39,425 nucleotides of DNA. It comes from Flavobacteriaceae bacterium UBA5534 (lineage in GTDB: Bacteria > Bacteroidota > Bacteroidia > Flavobacteriales > Flavobacteriaceae). How positions within the stretch are numbered: position 1 is the stretch's first letter; each line of letters starts with the position of its first letter. The position numbers and the translations under genes are program-made. The stretch is from contig DINS01000019.1 in assembly GCA_002426015.1 (NCBI GenBank), positions 339 through 39,763 of the forward strand. Reading direction: 5' to 3'. Positions 25,654 to 33,398 of the stretch are shown here, in pieces. Under the pieces are notes generated by a model. It saw only the letters and a list, made by a program, of their open reading frames with translations. It was not told the origin of the DNA and did not search any database.

Positions 25654-25661
25654 CAAATATA
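25654..25661 (-). promoter_or_regulatory. -7 element of the zinc-ribbon gene
   Basis: TATATTTG on the minus strand is an exact TAnnTTTG match, 22 bases before the ATG at 25631. Confidence 0.55.
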
Positions 25662-25670
25662 CAAACTATT

Positions 25671-25682
25671 CGTTTATAAACG
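25671..25682. promoter_or_regulatory. Perfect 12-bp palindrome, candidate operator
   Basis: CGTTTATAAACG is centred 15.5 bp upstream of the -7 element, between the -7 and -33 positions, where binding would repress. CGTTTACAAACG, one base different, lies upstream of ssb at 28853-28864. Confidence 0.5.
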
Positions 25683-25732
25683 ACTGCACAACACTATGAT
25701 GGTAAAAAAAATCAAACGAATATTCAAGAGTA

Positions 25733-28687
25733 TTATTTGCACTCTAATCTTATGGCCTGGTTAAGTGCTTTAATGGCTCTGTCACATTGTGCGTTGGTAA
25801 GATTATTGATAGCTTCTGTGAGTTGTTGAGAGCCTTCCATAATGCTTGATATGGATGGGATATTTGCACAGTCTTTCCACTTTAAAATATAGTCGTTAAC
25901 ATATACAAAAGGATCTTCGCCACGTTTTCGAGCAGCAATTGCTTCTTTTAATGCTTTTAGGAGAGGACATACACAATCTGGCATATCTTTAATGACCAAT
26001 AGGCCACCAATAATTTTACCTAATTTGTAATCGCCAGTTGCTTCATCGAGCAAATCCAATCCCATACCTTTTAGAAGCTTTATAAAGGCATCGGTTCCAG
26101 CATCGTCACTTTTAGCTTTTTTGATTAAGTCTTTTATTTTTGCGTCGTCATCTTTTTGTTTTTTTCGTTCTCTAGCTCTGGCTTCAGCTGCTGCTTTGGC
26201 TTCAGCCGCTTCAGCTGCTTGTTGTTTGCGTAAAGCATCGGCAGCTTCTAACTCTTTTGTCTTTTTATCTTCAAGCACTTTTATTTGGTCTTCAAGTCCT
26301 GAAGTGTCATTGTCAATGTCATCTATTTCTTTTTGGTCGTCATTTGCAGCTTTACCAAATTTGTCTTCTTGTTCTTTTTTTCGTGAAACAATATCATTAA
26401 AGTCATTCCAGAAATCGTCCAATTGGCTGCTATCTTTTGGGCATTTTTCGAGAAGAGCTTCTATTGCAGCCCTAAAATCACAATGGTCAGGGTTTTTGAC
26501 ACACCATTGCCAAAGTGGTCTCAATAAGCGGTGTATCTCTCTACAAATATCATCGGCTTCAAGGGCAGTTGCAGCATGCAAATCGGCATTTTCTTTTGCC
26601 GTTTTGGCTTTTGCCAATGCCGCATTTAACTCGTTACAATCTTTTTCGGCTTCGGCAATTTCATTTGGTAACTCATTTAGCCTTTTACGTGCCTTTTTTT
26701 GTTGCTTTTTAAGACTACGTAATTTTTTTTGTAACTCGTTGTATTTTTCTGAATAGATAACATCTCCATTAGAGTTTTCGTCACCAACATATCCATACCA
26801 ATAACCTCCATCAGAACGATAGCCATAACCTCCTGTCATTCCATTAGCTTTCATCAACGCATCCATTTCTTCCAAAGCTGCATCGGTTTCTGCCTTTATT
26901 TTGTTTAGTTCTTCTTCAAGTTCTTGTTGTTCTTTTTTAAGTTTTTCTAATCGATCTTGGCAATCATCAACTCTTGCTTGTGCATCGTCAACTGCTTTTT
27001 GCAATGCCTCATCATTTATGACGTCGGGTAATTGCTTTTTTATGTTTGCCAATGAGTCTAGAATTTTTTTGAGAGCATCTTTATAGGTTTTTGGGATACT
27101 GTCTAAAACTTTATCGATTGTGACGAGTTTGTTTTTTGCATCTTCATGCTCCCTTTTTTTGTCTTCAGCAGCATACCGTTTTTTCCAATTTTCAAAAATC
27201 TCATCTTCGAGATCATCTATGTCATCACTTGTTTTTCTAGCGTTATCTTCGGCACGTCTAATATCTGAATCTGTAATGGTAAAAGAGACATTTAGGCTGT
27301 CACTATTAAATGTGTTAGGGGAAGTATTTAAATATATTGCACCTGTTTTTTTAGCCACAACATTATTTTTATTGACCACTTGCGCTTGAATTTCGTAAAC
27401 ACCATCTTGATTGGTTGGTGGTTGCCATGAGAGGATTAATCCATCCTCAAAATTATTGTCATAGCCAATAGTTTGCCAACCTTCAGAATAGATTGGTTTA
27501 TAAGAAAAAATGACTGCAATACAATCGTTGTTGTTATAATCTTCTACTTGAAACGTTACCATTTGATTTTTATCAGTAATAATAACAGGCATACTTATAT
27601 TGAAATTAGGCGAAAAAACCTGTTCGTTTTCATCCGTGGCAGTGTCTTCTTCAGTAGGTTCATTGCAGCTTCCTCCCAGTTCAATGCACGCTTCAGGAGA
27701 TAACAAATAGCTTGAATTTTCGATCCAACAATGACACAAAACATGATTGTTTGAAGCACTACCTAATTCTGGAGGTATTATATTTACAGAGATTGAAAAC
27801 CCACCACTTTGAATTGCCTGAATATGTTGTGTTAAAGTAAAGTTTCCACCATTGGCATCTACATTTGGATTTATAATGAGTTGTTGATTATTCCCACCAT
27901 CTAGAGTAATATTTGATGGAGAGTTATTCGTGATGGTTAATGGAATGTCAGTATCAAGACCATCCAAACCCGAAATGGAAATGTGAAGTGTCGTTGATTC
28001 GGCTTTTAACAGATTGAGTTTTTTAGCTGATACGTCCAATTGTAAAACGTTTATGTGTTCTTCAAATTTAGTGTCTGCATTGAAAAATTGTAATTGCTGT
28101 TCGCCTTTTAAATTATCTGGTGTTTCAAAAAACAAATCGCTTTCTGATTCTGCCAATAGGATTAGGCTTTTATTGTTGATATACACCGAGTTGTTTGTTA
28201 GATCTCCATCCAGATCATTACATTTTATCCTGGCAGGGTATCCCGCAACTATATATGCTGGAATACACGTTGTTGAACAAATGTTATCATCTTTATTTTT
28301 TGAAACATTTTGAGTTTGACCAATGGTTTTGCCCTTCTCATTTAATAAGGCCATGTTGATGTTGTTGGTTGTGTTTATTTTAAAATGGTTTGATTGTAAT
28401 GACACAGTTTGGTCTGCGATGGAAAGTGAGTACTTTTTAAGTTGTTCTAAATCCTTGCTTTTGTTTTTGGGAGAATTGGCTTCTATTTTTATAGTTCCTG
28501 AAACCAACTGATTTTTGGAGTTGTCTGGTAAATATACTTTTACAGAACCATTTTTTGTTGTAAATGTGATAATGTTCAATCCATTTGAACTATAGGTTTC
28601 CGTGTTGGTTTGTGCATTGACATTTAAATTAAAAATCAAAAAAGGGATAAAGTATAGACAAATTTTAAAGTTGGTTAGAGTTTTCAT
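25733..28687 (-). CDS. Large secreted coiled-coil protein, unknown function
   Basis: 984 residues. A signal peptide (about 1-25, FLIFNLNVNAQ) precedes a beta-rich N-terminal part (about 30-460) with Ig-like stretches (LDVSAKKLNLLKAESTTLHI, VQVVNKNNVVAKKTG) and a few Cys pairs (CSTTC, CHCW, CIELGGSC). From about 470 to 860 it is Lys/Glu/Asp/Ala-rich, with heptads that predict long coiled coils, broken near 635-655 by a Gly/Tyr-rich turn (MTGGYGYRSDGGYWYGY). The C-terminus is helical with several Cys (PDCVCPLLKAL, KDCANIPS, LECK). No type IX tail or enzyme motif is seen. A periplasmic or surface structural role is possible but not shown. It lies alone between the zinc-ribbon and ssb genes. Confidence 0.8.
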   Translation of the reverse strand: MKTLTNFKICLYFIPFLIFNLNVNAQTNTETYSSNGLNIITFTTKNGSVKVYLPDNSKNQLVSGTIKIEANSPKNKSKDLEQLKKYSLSIADQTVSLQSNHFKINTTNNINMALLNEKGKTIGQTQNVSKNKDDNICSTTCIPAYIVAGYPARIKCNDLDGDLTNNSVYINNKSLILLAESESDLFFETPDNLKGEQQLQFFNADTKFEEHINVLQLDVSAKKLNLLKAESTTLHISISGLDGLDTDIPLTITNNSPSNITLDGGNNQQLIINPNVDANGGNFTLTQHIQAIQSGGFSISVNIIPPELGSASNNHVLCHCWIENSSYLLSPEACIELGGSCNEPTEEDTATDENEQVFSPNFNISMPVIITDKNQMVTFQVEDYNNNDCIAVIFSYKPIYSEGWQTIGYDNNFEDGLILSWQPPTNQDGVYEIQAQVVNKNNVVAKKTGAIYLNTSPNTFNSDSLNVSFTITDSDIRRAEDNARKTSDDIDDLEDEIFENWKKRYAAEDKKREHEDAKNKLVTIDKVLDSIPKTYKDALKKILDSLANIKKQLPDVINDEALQKAVDDAQARVDDCQDRLEKLKKEQQELEEELNKIKAETDAALEEMDALMKANGMTGGYGYRSDGGYWYGYVGDENSNGDVIYSEKYNELQKKLRSLKKQQKKARKRLNELPNEIAEAEKDCNELNAALAKAKTAKENADLHAATALEADDICREIHRLLRPLWQWCVKNPDHCDFRAAIEALLEKCPKDSSQLDDFWNDFNDIVSRKKEQEDKFGKAANDDQKEIDDIDNDTSGLEDQIKVLEDKKTKELEAADALRKQQAAEAAEAKAAAEARARERKKQKDDDAKIKDLIKKAKSDDAGTDAFIKLLKGMGLDLLDEATGDYKLGKIIGGLLVIKDMPDCVCPLLKALKEAIAARKRGEDPFVYVNDYILKWKDCANIPSISSIMEGSQQLTEAINNLTNAQCDRAIKALNQAIRLECK

Positions 28688-28742
28688 AATTGTAGCTATT
28701 TAACTCCAATATCTAAATATGATATAGTCTATTATAAATATA

Positions 28743-28750
28743 CAAAATTA
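28743..28750 (-). promoter_or_regulatory. -7 element upstream of the coiled-coil protein gene
   Basis: TAATTTTG on the minus strand is an exact TAnnTTTG match. It leaves a leader of about 50 bases before the ATG at 28687. An overlapping TATATTTA just downstream is an alternative. Confidence 0.4.
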
Positions 28751-28844
28751 TTCGATTCGATTTTTTCGAACGCTTTTTAGCAGTAATAGCACACATAATA
28801 AACTGTTTTACAGCGTGTTATATTTTTGTAGTTATTTGTAAATG

Positions 28845-28864
28845 CTTACAAACGTTTACAAACG
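28845..28864 (+). repeat. Tandem ACAAACG repeat and palindrome upstream of ssb
   Basis: CTTACAAACG and TTTACAAACG stand in tandem (28845-28864). The second copy completes CGTTTACAAACG (28853-28864), a near match to the palindrome upstream of the zinc-ribbon gene. Confidence 0.45.
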
Positions 28865-28972
28865 ATTTTAAATATGTAACAACCGAATACCGTTTGGAAC
28901 CTGTTGCATCTTTGCTTCGTCGAAACATAGGAACTCGATAGTATTAACTGTTTAACGTAAAAATTTAAAATC

Positions 28973-29305
28973 ATGAGCACATTAAGAAACAAAGTACAGT
29001 TGATTGGTAATCTAGGAAACGATCCTGAAATCATCAATCTTGAATCAGGAAAAACATTGGCAAAATTTTCAATTGCTACCAACGAGAGTTACAAAAACGC
29101 AAAAGGCGAAAAAGTAACCGATACACAATGGCATAATGTCGTTGCTTGGGGCACCACTGCAAAAATTGTGGAAAGTTATTTGACCAAAGGTAAAGAGGTC
29201 GCTGTGGAAGGAAAATTGACCTCTCGTAGTTATGAAACCAAAGAAGGCGAGAAGCGTTACATCACAGAAATTGTGTGTAGCGAGTTGATGATGCTGGGGA
29301 AATAA
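28973..29305 (+). CDS. ssb: Short single-stranded DNA-binding protein
   Basis: 110 residues, one OB-fold: MSTLRNKVQLIGNLGNDPEI, TLAKFSIATNESYKN, TQWHNVVAWGTTAKIVESYL, KGKEVAVEGKLTSRSYETKE, YITEIVCSELMML. It ends right after the OB-fold (MLGK). The flexible linker and the acidic tip that recruits partner proteins in housekeeping SSBs are absent, so this is likely a secondary SSB. It has its own strong terminator. The nearest -7-like element is CATCTTTG (28907-28914), a seven-of-eight match. Confidence 0.93.
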   Translation: MSTLRNKVQLIGNLGNDPEIINLESGKTLAKFSIATNESYKNAKGEKVTDTQWHNVVAWGTTAKIVESYLTKGKEVAVEGKLTSRSYETKEGEKRYITEIVCSELMMLGK

Positions 29306-29322
29306 CCTTATAAACATGTCAT

Positions 29323-29351
29323 AAAAAAGCCCTCATTTGAGGGCTTTTTTT
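29323..29351 (+). terminator. Terminator of ssb
   Basis: AAAAAAGCCCTCA and TGAGGGCTTTTTT pair perfectly around TT, with a T-run after. Confidence 0.92.
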
Positions 29352-29422
29352 ATTTATAGGCATTAAAAATTAAATAATTTGTAAAATTCTACAATGCATG
29401 TGAGTCTTTGTAAATGCTTTAG

Positions 29423-29430
29423 TATTTTTA
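29423..29430 (+). promoter_or_regulatory. -7-like element upstream of ppc
   Basis: TATTTTTA matches seven of eight to TAnnTTTG, 21 bases before the ATG. A 13-base word, TTTGTAAATGCTT (29407-29419), just before it also occurs upstream of ssb (28835-28847). Confidence 0.35.
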
Positions 29431-29451
29431 TAAAAAAGAAAAAACCAAAAA

Positions 29452-32037
29452 ATGTCCACACAACCAAAACTCGTTCGATTCCAACAAAATGTACTGTCTA
29501 GATACCAAATTTACAACAGTATTTTTATGACGCTTCCGTTCGATACCATAACAAAAACAGGAGTACTCTTACCATTATTTCATGAAACTTGCCAAAAAGG
29601 CTTTGAACAAGGCGATAATCCAACGACCATTGTGGAAACATTTTTTAAAAAATACCAGGCGAGAAGAAGTAAAGAAAGCCAATTGAGTTTGCTGTTTCGT
29701 TTTATTCAATACATCGAACGGCAAGTGGTATTGTTCGATGCCATTGAGGACGCTTCTTTTCCAATTGTGAATAATATGGATGGAATTGGAACCCTTCGAA
29801 GCCTGAAAGAGTCAGCCAGTTCCGAGCAAAAGCTTGAAATTTTGCAGCATTATTTGGAAGAGTTCAAGGTTCGTATCGTTTTGACAGCACACCCAACCCA
29901 ATTTTATCCAGGAGCAGTTCTGGGTATCATTACCGATTTGACCGAAGCCATCAAAAAAAATGATTTATTGACCATCAATGACTTGTTAGCTCAATTGGGA
30001 AAGACGCCTTTTTTTAAGCATAAAAAACCGACGCCTTATGACGAGGCTGTTAGTCTTATCTGGTATTTGGAAAACGTCTTTTATAAATCATTTGGGAGCA
30101 TTTTCGATTACATCCAACAGAATATTTTTGATAATCAACCTATTGATAACGATATCATCAACATTGGTTTTTGGCCTGGAGGAGATAGGGATGGGAATCC
30201 TTTTGTAACACCAGAAATTACTCTCAAAGTTGCCAACAGATTAAAACAGACCATTCTAAAAAATTACTATCGCGACATTAGAAAGCTCAAAAGACGTCTG
30301 ACGTTTCAAGGAGTAGAAGAACAAATGTCCTTGTTGGAAGCTAAACTTTACGAAAGCAGCATCCATCCTGAAGCGAAGCACTCCATTGATTTGCTAGAGC
30401 TCGTATCTCAATTAGAAGCTATAAAAGCTATTATTATTAAAGAACATCAATCGTTGTTTGTCAATGAGGTTAATAGTTTGTTGAACAAAATTCATCTGTT
30501 TGGTTATCATTTTGCAGCATTGGACATTCGTCAGGACAGTCGCTATCATGAAAAAGTATTCTCGACGATGGTTCAAAATTTGCTGGATTCTGGTAGCACG
30601 ATCTTTCCCAAAAATTATCTGCAATTATCTGAAAAGGACCAAGTAAAAATCCTCTCCAACATCAAAGGAACAGTAGATTTGAAAGTCTTCAAAGATGAAG
30701 ATGTCCTGAAAACTTTGGAATCTATCAAAGCCATCAAAACCATTCAAGACACCAATGGCGAAAAAGCCTGTAATCGCTACATCATCAGTAACAATCAAAC
30801 AAGTCTCAACGTTATGCAAGTGTATGCCATGTTGAAATTGGTCGCTTTCAAAGAAGAATTGACAGTCGATATTGGGCCTCTGTTTGAGACCATTGCCGAT
30901 TTGGAGAATGCTTCAGAGGTTATGGAAGAACTTTATACCAATCCAACCTACAAAAAACATTTAAAACAACGTGGCAACAAACAGACTATCATGCTCGGTT
31001 TTAGCGATGGTACCAAAGATGGCGGTTATTTGATGGCCAATTGGGCAATTTTTAAAGCCAAAGAGCGCTTGACCAAAATATCAAGGAAATATGCTATTTC
31101 GGTCATATTTTTTGATGGTCGAGGAGGTCCACCAGCACGTGGAGGTGGAAAAACACATCAGTTTTATGCGTCGTTGGGACCAACCATTGAAGCTAAGGAA
31201 ATACAATTGACCATTCAAGGGCAGACCATCAGCTCCAATTTTGGAACCTTGGATTCTTCCCAATACAATCTAGAACAATTGATCAGTTCAGGAGTTTATA
31301 ACAAACTCAACGAAACCCATTTAGAGCTATCTAGAGCAAATACGAAAACGATGGATGCATTGTCACAGTTGAGTTACAAAACCTATAGTGATTTTAAAAA
31401 CCATCCGATGTTTGTGCCTTATTTAGAGCGCATGAGCACACTTAAATATTATGCAAAGACCAATATTGGAAGCCGACCTTCCAAACGAGGTACTTCTGAC
31501 AAATTGGTGTTTGAAGATTTACGTGCCATTCCTTTTGTGGGAAGTTGGAGCCAGTTAAAACAAAATGTCCCAGGCTTTTTTGGTGTTGGAACCGCATTAA
31601 AATGTTATGAAGATAAAGGGGAATTTGATAAAGTGAAACAACTCTACAATGAATCGAGTTTCTTCCGTACCTTGATAGAAAACAGTATGATGTCCTTGTC
31701 AAAATCCTTTTTTGATTTGACCAAATACATGTCTGAAGATGCTGAATTTGGAGACTTTTGGAACATCATTTATTCAGAATATGAAACTACCAAACGGCTA
31801 CTTTTAAAATTGACAGGTTACAAGAACTTAATGGAAGAAGAACCAGCAGGTAAGGCATCGATTGATGTTCGTGAGTCGATTGTATTGCCTTTGTTGACCA
31901 TCCAGCAGTATGCCTTAAAGAAAATTCAGGAACTTCAAAAAGAAAAAAATCCAGATAAAGAACAGATAGAAGTGTATGAAAAATTGGTAACACGTTCACT
32001 CTTTGGAAACATCAATGCGAGTCGTAATTCGGCATAA
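29452..32037 (+). CDS. ppc: Phosphoenolpyruvate carboxylase
   Basis: 861 residues, full length. It converts PEP and bicarbonate to oxaloacetate, refilling the TCA cycle and feeding aspartate, the NadB substrate. The catalytic His is His147 in LTAHPTQF (TAHPTE in many homologues). FWPGGDRDGNPFVTP, the mobile loop DGRGGPPARGGGK and RAIPFVGSWSQLKQNVPGFF are the other active-site motifs. The C-terminus NINASRNSA replaces the usual QxRNTG, a conservative variation that may change allosteric behaviour. Bacteroidota enzymes are of this size. It appears monocistronic. Confidence 0.94.
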   Translation: MSTQPKLVRFQQNVLSRYQIYNSIFMTLPFDTITKTGVLLPLFHETCQKGFEQGDNPTTIVETFFKKYQARRSKESQLSLLFRFIQYIERQVVLFDAIEDASFPIVNNMDGIGTLRSLKESASSEQKLEILQHYLEEFKVRIVLTAHPTQFYPGAVLGIITDLTEAIKKNDLLTINDLLAQLGKTPFFKHKKPTPYDEAVSLIWYLENVFYKSFGSIFDYIQQNIFDNQPIDNDIINIGFWPGGDRDGNPFVTPEITLKVANRLKQTILKNYYRDIRKLKRRLTFQGVEEQMSLLEAKLYESSIHPEAKHSIDLLELVSQLEAIKAIIIKEHQSLFVNEVNSLLNKIHLFGYHFAALDIRQDSRYHEKVFSTMVQNLLDSGSTIFPKNYLQLSEKDQVKILSNIKGTVDLKVFKDEDVLKTLESIKAIKTIQDTNGEKACNRYIISNNQTSLNVMQVYAMLKLVAFKEELTVDIGPLFETIADLENASEVMEELYTNPTYKKHLKQRGNKQTIMLGFSDGTKDGGYLMANWAIFKAKERLTKISRKYAISVIFFDGRGGPPARGGGKTHQFYASLGPTIEAKEIQLTIQGQTISSNFGTLDSSQYNLEQLISSGVYNKLNETHLELSRANTKTMDALSQLSYKTYSDFKNHPMFVPYLERMSTLKYYAKTNIGSRPSKRGTSDKLVFEDLRAIPFVGSWSQLKQNVPGFFGVGTALKCYEDKGEFDKVKQLYNESSFFRTLIENSMMSLSKSFFDLTKYMSEDAEFGDFWNIIYSEYETTKRLLLKLTGYKNLMEEEPAGKASIDVRESIVLPLLTIQQYALKKIQELQKEKNPDKEQIEVYEKLVTRSLFGNINASRNSA

Positions 32038-32051
32038 TTTTTCAATGGAAA

Positions 32052-32084
32052 TTTGGATTTGTAAGAAAATATATGTCATATTTG
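32052..32084 (+). promoter_or_regulatory. Promoter downstream of ppc
   Basis: TTTG (32052-32055), 21 bases, then CATATTTG (32077-32084), seven of eight to TAnnTTTG. It would start a transcript near 32091 that runs to the terminator at 32251-32279. Confidence 0.5.
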
Positions 32085-32092
32085 CAACACAA

Positions 32093-32215
32093 ATGAGAAA
32101 CACAATAGTACATAAAGCACCTTGGTCACTGTTTAGTCAGTGCGATTATCGTGGAATTGAGATGAAAAATCCATTCCAGAGAGGACGTTTTGTTGCTATT
32201 TATGATTTGTTTTGA
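32093..32215 (+). CDS. Possible 40-residue protein on a short, nearly leaderless transcript
   Basis: An ATG stands 8 bases after a promoter-like -7 element and opens a 40-codon frame: MRNTIVHKAPWSLFSQC, then DYRGIEMKNPFQRGRFVAIY and DLF. It is followed 35 bases later by a strong terminator. I recognise no family. No signal peptide or membrane helix is visible; it is basic and aromatic. The same transcript holds a hairpin CACTG-TTTAGT-CAGTG, so this may instead be a small non-coding RNA of about 190 bases. Promoter plus terminator make transcription likely; coding is uncertain. Confidence 0.35.
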   Translation: MRNTIVHKAPWSLFSQCDYRGIEMKNPFQRGRFVAIYDLF

Positions 32216-32250
32216 AGATGATTTAAACCAAAAAATCTATAATATTTACG

Positions 32251-32279
32251 AGCGTCCAAGAAATTGGGCGCTTTTTTTT
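32251..32279 (+). terminator. Terminator with GAAA tetraloop
   Basis: AGCGTCCAA (32251-32259) pairs with TTGGGCGCT (32264-32272), one G-U pair, around the loop GAAA, then eight T-rich bases. It ends the short transcription unit after ppc. Confidence 0.85.
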
Positions 32280-32280
32280 A

Positions 32281-32464
32281 TGAAAAAAAACCAAATTTTT
32301 TTAATCTGAAATTTAAAAACGAACATACAACCCATTGAAGCGTAAGCGATTGAAAAACAATCTATTGCATTTTACCTCAAGTATCTGTATCAAACGGACA
32401 GGAACTCTTATGTCAAAAAAATTACATAACTAGTTGATATTCAATAAAATAAATTAAAATTTTA
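32281..32464. other. Intergenic stretch without a recognised gene
   Basis: No open frame or RNA family is recognised. A small hairpin GATTG-AAAAA-CAATC is present (about 32349-32363). AT-rich. Confidence 0.5.
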
Positions 32465-32496
32465 TTTGCACATTTCAAAAAACGTTCTAATCTTTG
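32465..32496 (+). promoter_or_regulatory. Promoter of the structured leader/ncRNA
   Basis: TTTG (32465-32468), 20 bases, then AATCTTTG (32489-32496), seven of eight to TAnnTTTG. The 12-base word ATTTCAAAAAAC occurs inside the spacer (32472-32483) and again just after the expected start site (32505-32516). Confidence 0.5.
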
Positions 32497-32500
32497 CATC

Positions 32501-32686
32501 GCAGATTTCAAAAAACAATTCTGCAAAAGGAACAAAAATTAATAAAAAGAAGCCATGCTAAAACATTGTATAGCATTTCAGAAATTGAGTTATGACCTTG
32601 AGTCATTCACACGGCTTCGGTATTTTCTGTAGATTATTACTTTCCATAGAAACATCCGAAGTAAACCAACTGTTTCGGATTTTTTA
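32501..32686 (+). ncRNA. Structured leader or small RNA with riboswitch-like terminator/antiterminator
   Basis: Elements in order: a 5' hairpin GCAGA/TCTGC (32501-32524); P1 GAAGCC (32549-32554) with GGCTTC (32613-32618); inside it P2 ATGCTA (32555-32560)/TAGCAT (32571-32576) and P3 ATGAC/GTCAT (32592-32606); then the terminator ATCCGAA (32654-32660)/TTCGGAT (32674-32680) with a T-run. CTTCGG (32615-32620), the 3' strand of P1, can also pair with CCGAAG (32656-32661), the 5' strand of the terminator. P1 plus terminator, or antiterminator, are thus alternative folds. The downstream gene is a TPR protein at 32780. It matches no riboswitch class I know. A free-standing RNA (for example a Bacteroidota 6S-like RNA) is the main alternative. 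Confidence 0.55.
32654..32686 (+). terminator. Terminator within the leader upstream of the TPR gene
   Basis: ATCCGAA and TTCGGAT form a 7-bp stem with a 13-base loop, followed by TTTTT. Its 5' arm is complementary to the P1 strand upstream. Confidence 0.75.
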
Positions 32687-32779
32687 TTCCAAAAAATTCA
32701 AGAATACATCAATCTGAACAGTTTTAGGGCGCACAAAAGTTGTGTTGCCTTTAACAGTAATCATTAATGGACAAACATT

Positions 32780-33361
32780 ATGGAAACAAATTTACATAAC
32801 AGCTATTTGTTCCGTGCGATAGAAGCCTATCCATGGGAATTGGAAAAAGCAATGGAAGCTTTGAACTATGCCTTGTCTTACGACCCAACAAACGTCAAAG
32901 CTTTGTGTTTGATGGCGAAAGTACAAACTGAGCAATTTGGAGATTACGAGTTGGCAAAAGAGTATTATGATAGAGCTTTGGCAAACCGATTGGATATGCC
33001 AGAAGTGTATCCAGATTACATTCGCTTGTTGGTCAACAATGAAGATTTTGATGAAGCTCAAAAGTTGATTGACTTTGCGCGAACCGTAAAAGGTATTGAC
33101 AAAGCAGGCATTGAATTGGCTCAAGGAACTTTGTTTGAATCCATGGGTGAATTTGAAAAAGCTGAAACTGCTTTGGCGGAAGCAAAACAATTTGCTTTGA
33201 ACAACGAATTCATCAGCTATGTAGATGATGTCATTTCGAGAGTCATCAAGAAAAGACAACATCAAAACAACAAAGCTCGTGAAATCGAAAACACACAAAA
33301 AAAAAAGGTTGTGGACACCGATAAAAACTGGTTCCGAAACCGATTGAATAATTTGTTGTAA
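32780..33361 (+). CDS. Cytoplasmic TPR protein
   Basis: 193 residues, no signal peptide. Three to four TPR units are visible (LEKAMEALNYALSYDPTNVK, ALCLMAKVQTEQFGDYELAK, EYYDRALANRLDMPEVYPDY, LAQGTLFESMGEFEKAETAL). The C-terminal 35 residues are Lys/Asn-rich and end NWFRNRLNNLL. It is a likely protein-protein adaptor of unknown partner. The gene follows the structured leader with its terminator, about 94 bases downstream, so read-through control is possible. Two hairpins follow its stop. Confidence 0.85.
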   Translation: METNLHNSYLFRAIEAYPWELEKAMEALNYALSYDPTNVKALCLMAKVQTEQFGDYELAKEYYDRALANRLDMPEVYPDYIRLLVNNEDFDEAQKLIDFARTVKGIDKAGIELAQGTLFESMGEFEKAETALAEAKQFALNNEFISYVDDVISRVIKKRQHQNNKAREIENTQKKKVVDTDKNWFRNRLNNLL

Positions 33362-33362
33362 C

Positions 33363-33384
33363 CTTATTTTCTCTGGAAAATAAG
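33363..33384 (+). repeat. Perfect hairpin directly after the TPR gene
   Basis: CTTATTTTC and GAAAATAAG pair over 9 bp around TCTG, one base after the stop codon. No T-run follows, so it may stabilise the mRNA end. Confidence 0.7.
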
Positions 33385-33398
33385 TGGGTGTTTATGAG

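Noticed and set aside
26121..26756. 211-codon open frame on the plus strand
   Set aside because: Ser/Ala/Phe-rich antisense shadow of the low-complexity coiled-coil region of the 984-residue protein; no family features or promoter.
32592..32606. ATGAC-N5-GTCAT as a third copy of the nadA/norC operator
   Set aside because: Spacer is 5 rather than 4, outer TA bases are not kept on both sides, and no -7 element lies 29.5 bp away; it is better explained as hairpin P3 of the structured RNA.
32038..32690. tmRNA, SRP RNA or RNase P RNA
   Set aside because: None of the conserved sequence blocks of these RNAs was found; the elements seen are short hairpins and terminators.
32792..33298. 168-codon open frame on the minus strand
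   Set aside because: Antisense shadow of the clear TPR gene; Cys/Phe-rich composition unlike a real protein and no start signals.
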